Translations under genes and position numbers: made by a program
The notes under the pieces: model-generated
The model's database searches: none
What the model was told of the DNA's origin: nothing
The model's input: only the letters and a program-made list of their open reading frames with translations
NCBI GenBank assembly: GCA_017460805.1
Contig: JAFUAF010000010.1
Location: 124,001 to 188,000, forward strand
Direction: 5' to 3'
Origin: Bacillota bacterium
GTDB lineage: Bacteria; Bacillota; Clostridia; Lachnospirales; CAG-274
Length of the DNA stretch: 64,000 nucleotides
Shown: one piece after another, positions 59,382 to 64,000 of the stretch
Position numbering within the stretch: position 1 is the stretch's first letter
Layout of the letters: the number at the start of each line of letters is the position of its first letter

Positions 59382-59993
59382 CTACTTTGCCGCCAAATAA
59401 AGTTTTTCCACCGCAGTCCAGTCAACGATATTAAAAAGTTCGCCGACATAGCTTGCACGCAGATTTTTATATTTAAGATAATAAGCGTGTTCCCACACAT
59501 CAATAGTGAAAATAGGCTTATTGCCCGTACCGAGACTTATGGGATTATCTTGATTTGCGCTTGATGAAAGCACAAGACTTCCGTCCCTCGCAACGCTTAA
59601 CCATGCCCAGCCCGAGCCGAACTGACCCAGCGCAAGTTTACTTATCTGTTCTTTAAAGCTGTCAAAGCTTCCGAAAGTTTCGTCTATCTTTTTTGCAAGT
59701 TCACCTGTGGGTACACCGCCGCCGTTTGGCGATAAAGTCGAGAAATAAAGGTTGTGGTTATAATAGCCGCCGCCTTGGTTTCTTAAACCCGTGCGAAGCT
59801 CCTCGGGTGCTTTGTCAAGGTTTGAAAGCAGTTCTTCAACAGGCATATCTGCCATTCCGGCCTTTTCGGCAAGCTCGTTAAATGCTTTTGTATAGGCTGC
59901 GTGGTGCTTGCCGTGGTGAGTTTCTACCGTCAAAGCATCAATAGTCGGCTCTAAAGCATCCGATGCAAATGGTAATTCGTACTGTTTGAACAT
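59382..59993 (-). CDS. sodA: Fe/Mn superoxide dismutase, 203 aa
   Basis: Dismutates superoxide; cytoplasmic homodimer or tetramer. Metal ligands are visible in ETHHGKHHAAY (first His), GGYYNHNLYF (second His) and DVWEHAYY (Asp and His). GQFGSGWAWL is the conserved Gly/Trp region. Full length. Preceded by AAAAGGAGGACTGACCT. Whether Fe or Mn is used is not clear from sequence, so the symbol is provisional. Its presence in an anaerobe indicates tolerance of brief oxygen exposure. Confidence 0.95.
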   Translation of the reverse strand: MFKQYELPFASDALEPTIDALTVETHHGKHHAAYTKAFNELAEKAGMADMPVEELLSNLDKAPEELRTGLRNQGGGYYNHNLYFSTLSPNGGGVPTGELAKKIDETFGSFDSFKEQISKLALGQFGSGWAWLSVARDGSLVLSSSANQDNPISLGTGNKPIFTIDVWEHAYYLKYKNLRASYVGELFNIVDWTAVEKLYLAAK

Positions 59994-60030
59994 AGGTCAG
60001 TCCTCCTTTTTGTTGGTTTTGATAATATTT

Positions 60031-61992
60031 TTACGAAACGCTGCCGCCGTCCTCGGTATTCCCGTCAACGGTAAGCAGACTTAACGTTCCGTTTTCATCC
60101 TCTGCCGCAAGTATCATACCCTCGCTTGTATACTTGCCTTTAAGCATTTTTCTGGGTGCAAGGTTGGTTACGACAACGACCTTTTTGCCGACCATTTCTT
60201 CCGGTGTAAAATACTTTGCTATGCCCGAAAGTATGGTGCGTGTCTCATTGCCTATCTTTACTGTGGACTTTAAAAGCTTGCTGCTCTCCTCCACCTTTTC
60301 GCAGGCAAGAATTTTCCCTATCTTCATCTGCACCTTGCAGAAATCGTCTATTGTGATATATTCGGCGGGCTTTTCCTCCGCCTTTTCTTCTTTCTTCTCT
60401 TCTTTCGGAGCATTTGCGGCTTCAAAAGCAGCTACTTTCTCCATAAACTTGTCCGCATCTATTCTCGCAAAAAGTATCTCGGGCTTTTCGACAACCTTGT
60501 TTCCGGACGGATATTCGCCGAACTTGTCAAGTGTGTCAAAATCGCGTGCAGCCGTGTTAAGCTGTGCAAGTATCTTTTCGGAAGTTGAAGGCAGGAAGCT
60601 TGAAAGCAGGTTTACACCTATGGAAATACCCTCGCAAAGGTTATAAAGCACCTGTGCAAGTCTGTCTTTCTTAGCCTCATCCTTTGCAAGCACCCACGGA
60701 GCAGTCTCGTCAATATACTTGTTGCAGCGCTTGAATACATTGAATATCTCGGTAATGGCATCGGCAACGCGAAGTTTCTCCATTTTGTTTTCCACAATGC
60801 CCTTTGCCGCCGTTACAACGGAAATAAGGTCATCGTCAACATCTTCTTTTACACCCGTATTTTCAACCACACCGCCAAAGTATTTATTGCTCATTGAAAT
60901 TGTACGGCTTACAAGGTTGCCGAGCACGTTTGCAAGGTCGGAGTTAAATCTTTCTATCATAAGTTCCCACGAGATAACACCATCGTTTTCAAAAGGCATT
61001 TCGTGCAGAACAAAATATCTTACGGCATCTACACCAAAGAAATCCACCAGTGTATCGGCATACAAAACATTGCCCTTTGACTTGCTCATCTTGCCGTCGC
61101 CCTGTAAAAGCCAGGGATGACCGAATACCTGCTTTGGCAGAGGAAGATCGAGCGCCATAAGGATAATGGGCCAGTAGATAGTATGGAAACGGATTATATC
61201 CTTACCGATAAGATGAAGATCTGCAGGCCACATTTTCTTGAAAAGGTCGCTGTTATTGCCGTCACAGTCATAGCCTATGCCCGTGATATAGTTTGAAAGT
61301 GCATCAAGCCATACATAAACGATATGCTTGTCATCAAAATCAACAGGGATACCCCACTTGAACGAAGTTCTTGAAACGCAGAGATCCTGAAGCCCCGGAA
61401 GAAGGAAATTGTTCATCATTTCATTTTTTCTTGAAACGGGCTGTATAAACTCAGGATGAGTGTTGATATACTCGATAAGTCTGTCGGCATACTTGCTGAG
61501 TTTGAGGAAATACGCCTCTTCTTTTGCGGGCTTTACCTCGCGGCCACAGTCGGGGCACTTGCCGTCAACAAGCTGAGATTCCGTCCAGAAACTCTCACAA
61601 GGCGTACAGTAAAGACCCTCGTAGTGACCTTTATAGATATCGCCCTGCTCGTATAATTTTTTAAATATCTTTTGTACCTGCTTTTCGTGGCAGTCGTCGG
61701 TGGTTCTTATAAACTTGTCATAAGATGTGTCCATAAGATCCCAAAGGCCTTTGATAGTACCCGCTACATTATCCACAAACTGCTTTGGTGTAATGCCTGC
61801 TTCTGCGGCTTTCTGTTCTATTTTCTGACCGTGTTCGTCAGTACCCGTCTGAAAAAACACCTCATAGCCCTGCTGTCTTTTAAAACGGGCGATGCTGTCC
61901 GCAAGCACTATCTCATAGCTGTTGCCGATATGGGGTTTGCCCGATGTATAGGCAATAGCCGTTGTAATGTAATACTTTCCTCTGTTTGTCAT
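60031..61992 (-). CDS. metG: Methionyl-tRNA synthetase, 653 aa
   Basis: Class I synthetase. The HIGH motif appears as KPHIGNSYEI and the KMSKS motif as GKMSKSKGN. Zinc-binding Cys pairs are CTPCES and CPDC. The C-terminal ~110 residues form an EMAP/Trbp111-type tRNA-binding domain (IDDFCKVQMKIGKILACEKVE) after a Lys/Glu-rich linker. Complete length. No T-box leader is seen upstream. The gene is 38 bases after the preceding membrane-protein gene. Start preceded by AAGAAGGTTAAATTTA. Confidence 0.97.
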   Translation of the reverse strand: MTNRGKYYITTAIAYTSGKPHIGNSYEIVLADSIARFKRQQGYEVFFQTGTDEHGQKIEQKAAEAGITPKQFVDNVAGTIKGLWDLMDTSYDKFIRTTDDCHEKQVQKIFKKLYEQGDIYKGHYEGLYCTPCESFWTESQLVDGKCPDCGREVKPAKEEAYFLKLSKYADRLIEYINTHPEFIQPVSRKNEMMNNFLLPGLQDLCVSRTSFKWGIPVDFDDKHIVYVWLDALSNYITGIGYDCDGNNSDLFKKMWPADLHLIGKDIIRFHTIYWPIILMALDLPLPKQVFGHPWLLQGDGKMSKSKGNVLYADTLVDFFGVDAVRYFVLHEMPFENDGVISWELMIERFNSDLANVLGNLVSRTISMSNKYFGGVVENTGVKEDVDDDLISVVTAAKGIVENKMEKLRVADAITEIFNVFKRCNKYIDETAPWVLAKDEAKKDRLAQVLYNLCEGISIGVNLLSSFLPSTSEKILAQLNTAARDFDTLDKFGEYPSGNKVVEKPEILFARIDADKFMEKVAAFEAANAPKEEKKEEKAEEKPAEYITIDDFCKVQMKIGKILACEKVEESSKLLKSTVKIGNETRTILSGIAKYFTPEEMVGKKVVVVTNLAPRKMLKGKYTSEGMILAAEDENGTLSLLTVDGNTEDGGSVS

Positions 61993-62030
61993 TAAATTTA
62001 ACCTTCTTTCAAAGTTTATTGCTTCAAAGT

Positions 62031-63182
62031 TTATTGAGCTTCAGCTGTTGTTTCTTCGATTTTTTCATCATCAAAAAATCCAAGGCTGCGCATACTGTCC
62101 GCAGCTATCATACCTGTTGCATAGGTACCCAGACTGCTGAAATATTCCTCACTTGCAAAATATGATTCGGGGATAACACCTGTTTTTGCAAGTTTTATGT
62201 CCGCATCGGTAAGTGTAAAACTGTCATGCGGTTTTTCGGCATCTTCACAAAGCTTTTGTCTTATATTTACAAAATGGTCGCCAAACTCTGCCGCAAGTGC
62301 GGTTTCAAGTGCCTGCATAACCGCGAGGTCGCCCCTTACGGGACCCATGACTATATACTTATCATTACCCTCATCAAGATTGTCCACCATTGCGCGGTAC
62401 ACCTTTACCGTCGCTTCCGTATCGGCAAACATATCGTCACTGCCAACAAAAAAAACGGTAATATCACTTAATCTAAGGTTCATGCCTCTTGTTGTAACGG
62501 GCTGCGTTTCCATTACCATAGTACGCTCCCCGCTTGCGGAGCGTGTGAAATACATCTTGTCGCCCATACGCGATATCATACCTTCCACTCCGCATATCTC
62601 ACACGGATTAAGACCCGCATTTTTGGAAAGGTCAAGCCATGTTTTATTTCCGTTTTCGTTATTTAAAACTATCTCTGCGGGAGTTTTGTCCTCGGGAATA
62701 ATAAACGGCGTAACCATAAGCGGGATACCGCCCTCACGGCCTGCCACACCAAGCAGAGAATCCCTGTCGGCTGCGATATTGTAGACCGTGCGGTTAAGCT
62801 CGCCCGCAAGTATACCCGCATATGACGTCGTACCCTCATCCGCAGTTAAAGTAAAACTGTCGCCCCAGCACGAAACAGGTGTCGGTTCTTTCATCATGCT
62901 CACGGGCATACCCTCCACTTTGCCGGGTTCTGCATCGACATCATCAGTCTCATTTTCATAATTTGCCATTACTTTGTAATAATTTTCGGGAACAGCGTCG
63001 GAAACATCCTCACGCGTTACCGCCTTTATAACTATAACAAGTGTCATGGCAACGCCTATCAGCACCAAAGATACGGCTACAACCTTGTCAAACTTCATCA
63101 TATGTCTGTTTTTTCGGCCTCTTTCTATGGTGTTTTCGCGGTTTCTCCTTAATGCGGCTTTTTTGCCGTCACTTAATTTCAA
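62031..63182 (-). CDS. Membrane-anchored SGNH-like hypothetical protein, 383 aa
   Basis: A basic N-terminus (LRRNRENTIERGRKNRHMMK) precedes one transmembrane helix (~33-53). The extracytoplasmic part has PVSCWGDSFTLTADEGTTSYAG, which looks like a GDS(L) block I, and later FFVGSDDMF as a possible block III. A clear DxxH catalytic pair is not evident, so enzyme activity is uncertain. The C-terminus is acidic. The start appears to be TTG at 63182 after GGTGGTAAATTAAA; an ATG at residue 28 is the alternative. It precedes metG closely. Confidence 0.6.
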   Translation of the reverse strand: MKLSDGKKAALRRNRENTIERGRKNRHMMKFDKVVAVSLVLIGVAMTLVIVIKAVTREDVSDAVPENYYKVMANYENETDDVDAEPGKVEGMPVSMMKEPTPVSCWGDSFTLTADEGTTSYAGILAGELNRTVYNIAADRDSLLGVAGREGGIPLMVTPFIIPEDKTPAEIVLNNENGNKTWLDLSKNAGLNPCEICGVEGMISRMGDKMYFTRSASGERTMVMETQPVTTRGMNLRLSDITVFFVGSDDMFADTEATVKVYRAMVDNLDEGNDKYIVMGPVRGDLAVMQALETALAAEFGDHFVNIRQKLCEDAEKPHDSFTLTDADIKLAKTGVIPESYFASEEYFSSLGTYATGMIAADSMRSLGFFDDEKIEETTAEAQ

Positions 63183-63244
63183 TTTAATTTACCACCAATC
63201 TGTATAAAAATTACCGCTGCAATATACAGCCAGTTTATATCATA

Positions 63245-64000
63245 TCATATTTTGTTATTCTTTTCAAGTCCATTTGAAGCAAAACATAATCTGTACAAAC
63301 ACTGGTCGGCACCAAAGAGCACCAACTGTTTTTCAAGTGCCTGTTTTTTTGTTTCATCAAAAGGTCTGTTGGTCTTTACCGCCCTTATCATTATGTTTTT
63401 TGGCGTATGCTCCATATCTATAAATTCCATTACATCGGTTTTATAACCCATTATTTCCAAAATCTGAGCCCTTATACCGTCGGTCAGCAAAGCCGCAAAA
63501 CGTTCTTTTAAGATACCATGCTCCATTATAGCAGAAAGATCTTCGTTTTTTATCTGTTTGTTCAGTTCATGCTGACAGCAGGGTACGCTCATTATTACCC
63601 TGCATCCCCACCTTATACCGTGATACATGGCAATATCTGTAGCGGTATCGCAGGCATGAAGCGTGATTATCATTGCTATATCATCATTATCATTGTTTAT
63701 CTCTGCTATATCCTTATTGAAAAATTCAAGGGCATCAAAACCGAATTCCTTGGCAAGCTTATTGCAGTGTTCCACCACATCGGCCTTTAAGTCATAGCCC
63801 CGAATCTTCACATTTTTACCCTTTATCCCGTTAAAATAATGATACATGGCAAAGGTAAGATAGCTTTTGCCGCAGCCCATATCCACTATAGTGCAGTTAT
63901 CGGGCAGCTTGTCCTCCACATCCCTTAACATCTCCAAAAATCGGTTTATCTGTCGGAATTTTTTCTGCATGCCGCTTGTTACATTTCCGTTTTCGTCCAT
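63245..64000 (-). CDS. SAM-dependent methyltransferase-like protein (partial, N-terminus outside the window)
   Basis: The reading frame is open to the window edge, and the gene probably begins beyond it. Rossmann-type methyltransferase motif I is IVDMGCGKSYLTFAMY, then IRGYDLKADVVEHC (motif II) and MIITLHACDTATDIAM (motif IV/V). A VPCCQHELN loop is characteristic of the Methyltransf_32 type, some of which modify rRNA or tRNA. The substrate is unknown. The ending is intact. Confidence 0.78.
   Translation of the reverse strand: MDENGNVTSGMQKKFRQINRFLEMLRDVEDKLPDNCTIVDMGCGKSYLTFAMYHYFNGIKGKNVKIRGYDLKADVVEHCNKLAKEFGFDALEFFNKDIAEINNDNDDIAMIITLHACDTATDIAMYHGIRWGCRVIMSVPCCQHELNKQIKNEDLSAIMEHGILKERFAALLTDGIRAQILEIMGYKTDVMEFIDMEHTPKNIMIRAVKTNRPFDETKKQALEKQLVLFGADQCLYRLCFASNGLEKNNKI

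Overview
The window looks like the chromosome of a strictly anaerobic, low-to-mid G+C member of the Clostridia, probably a fibre- or pectin-using gut or rumen type. The evidence is an NADH-linked [FeFe] hydrogenase (HydCBA), a Re-citrate synthase next to an isocitrate dehydrogenase, a Na+-pumping biotin-dependent decarboxylase operon, secreted proteins with copper-amine-oxidase-N ('stalk') domains, c-di-GMP-I riboswitches, and secreted pectin/arabinan enzymes. Promoters are mostly TTGACA/TATAAT-like with 17-nt spacing. Many genes end in clear intrinsic terminators. I saw no rRNA, tRNA, CRISPR array, prophage or insertion sequence.

Layout. 1-3320 (+): end of ruvB, a small unknown protein, a membrane TPR/RCC1-like protein and a flavoprotein. 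3372-7540 (-): the hydCBA operon, with a candidate Rex site in its leader. 7844-9760 (-): ftsH. 9922-12263 (+): an MBL-fold lipoprotein and a PEGA-domain membrane protein. 12363-15747 (-): a stalk-domain protein with a toxin-like C-terminus, hisC and a large unknown. 15832-17386 (+): bioB-bioY behind a textbook BirA operator. 17521-17686 (-): an orphan c-di-GMP-I riboswitch with its own promoter and terminator. 17777-22589 (-): two paralogous small membrane exporters, an AEC permease, isocitrate dehydrogenase and Re-citrate synthase. 22859-25402 (-): a VanX-like dipeptidase, a double-glycine leader peptide, an exonuclease and a LysR regulator. 25484-30962 (-): nth plus the Na+-translocating decarboxylase genes. 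31194-33096 (-): split purine enzymes (AICAR transformylase and PurO-type IMP cyclohydrolase). 33293-34252 (+): a KDPG aldolase fused to a VOC-like domain. 34292-37575 (-): a DUF2513-like protein, a secreted transglutaminase-like protein under a second c-di-GMP-I riboswitch, and a GGDEF-EAL protein. 37751-39497 (-): thiC behind a TPP riboswitch that carries a 251-nt insertion. 39504-45797 (-): a carbohydrate-binding lipoprotein, an HD-GYP protein and an M13 peptidase. 46071-48382 (+): a CE12-like esterase and a small peptide. 48606-52054 (-): a frameshifted GH43 arabinanase-like gene with lectin repeats. 52294-59053 (-): a cluster with three paralogous STAS-kinase fusions, a secreted phosphatase and a fucosyltransferase-like protein. 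59382-64000 (-): superoxide dismutase, metG, a membrane SGNH-like protein and a partial methyltransferase.

How the parts fit. Biotin uptake/synthesis (bioBY) supplies the biotin-dependent decarboxylase. Re-citrate synthase and isocitrate dehydrogenase give the oxidative arm to 2-oxoglutarate. HydABC disposes of reductant as H2. Two c-di-GMP riboswitches, a GGDEF-EAL protein and an HD-GYP protein in one window point to c-di-GMP control of surface functions. The least explained locus is the STAS-kinase cluster at 52882-59053. The oddest regulatory elements are the expanded TPP riboswitch and the orphan c-di-GMP riboswitch.
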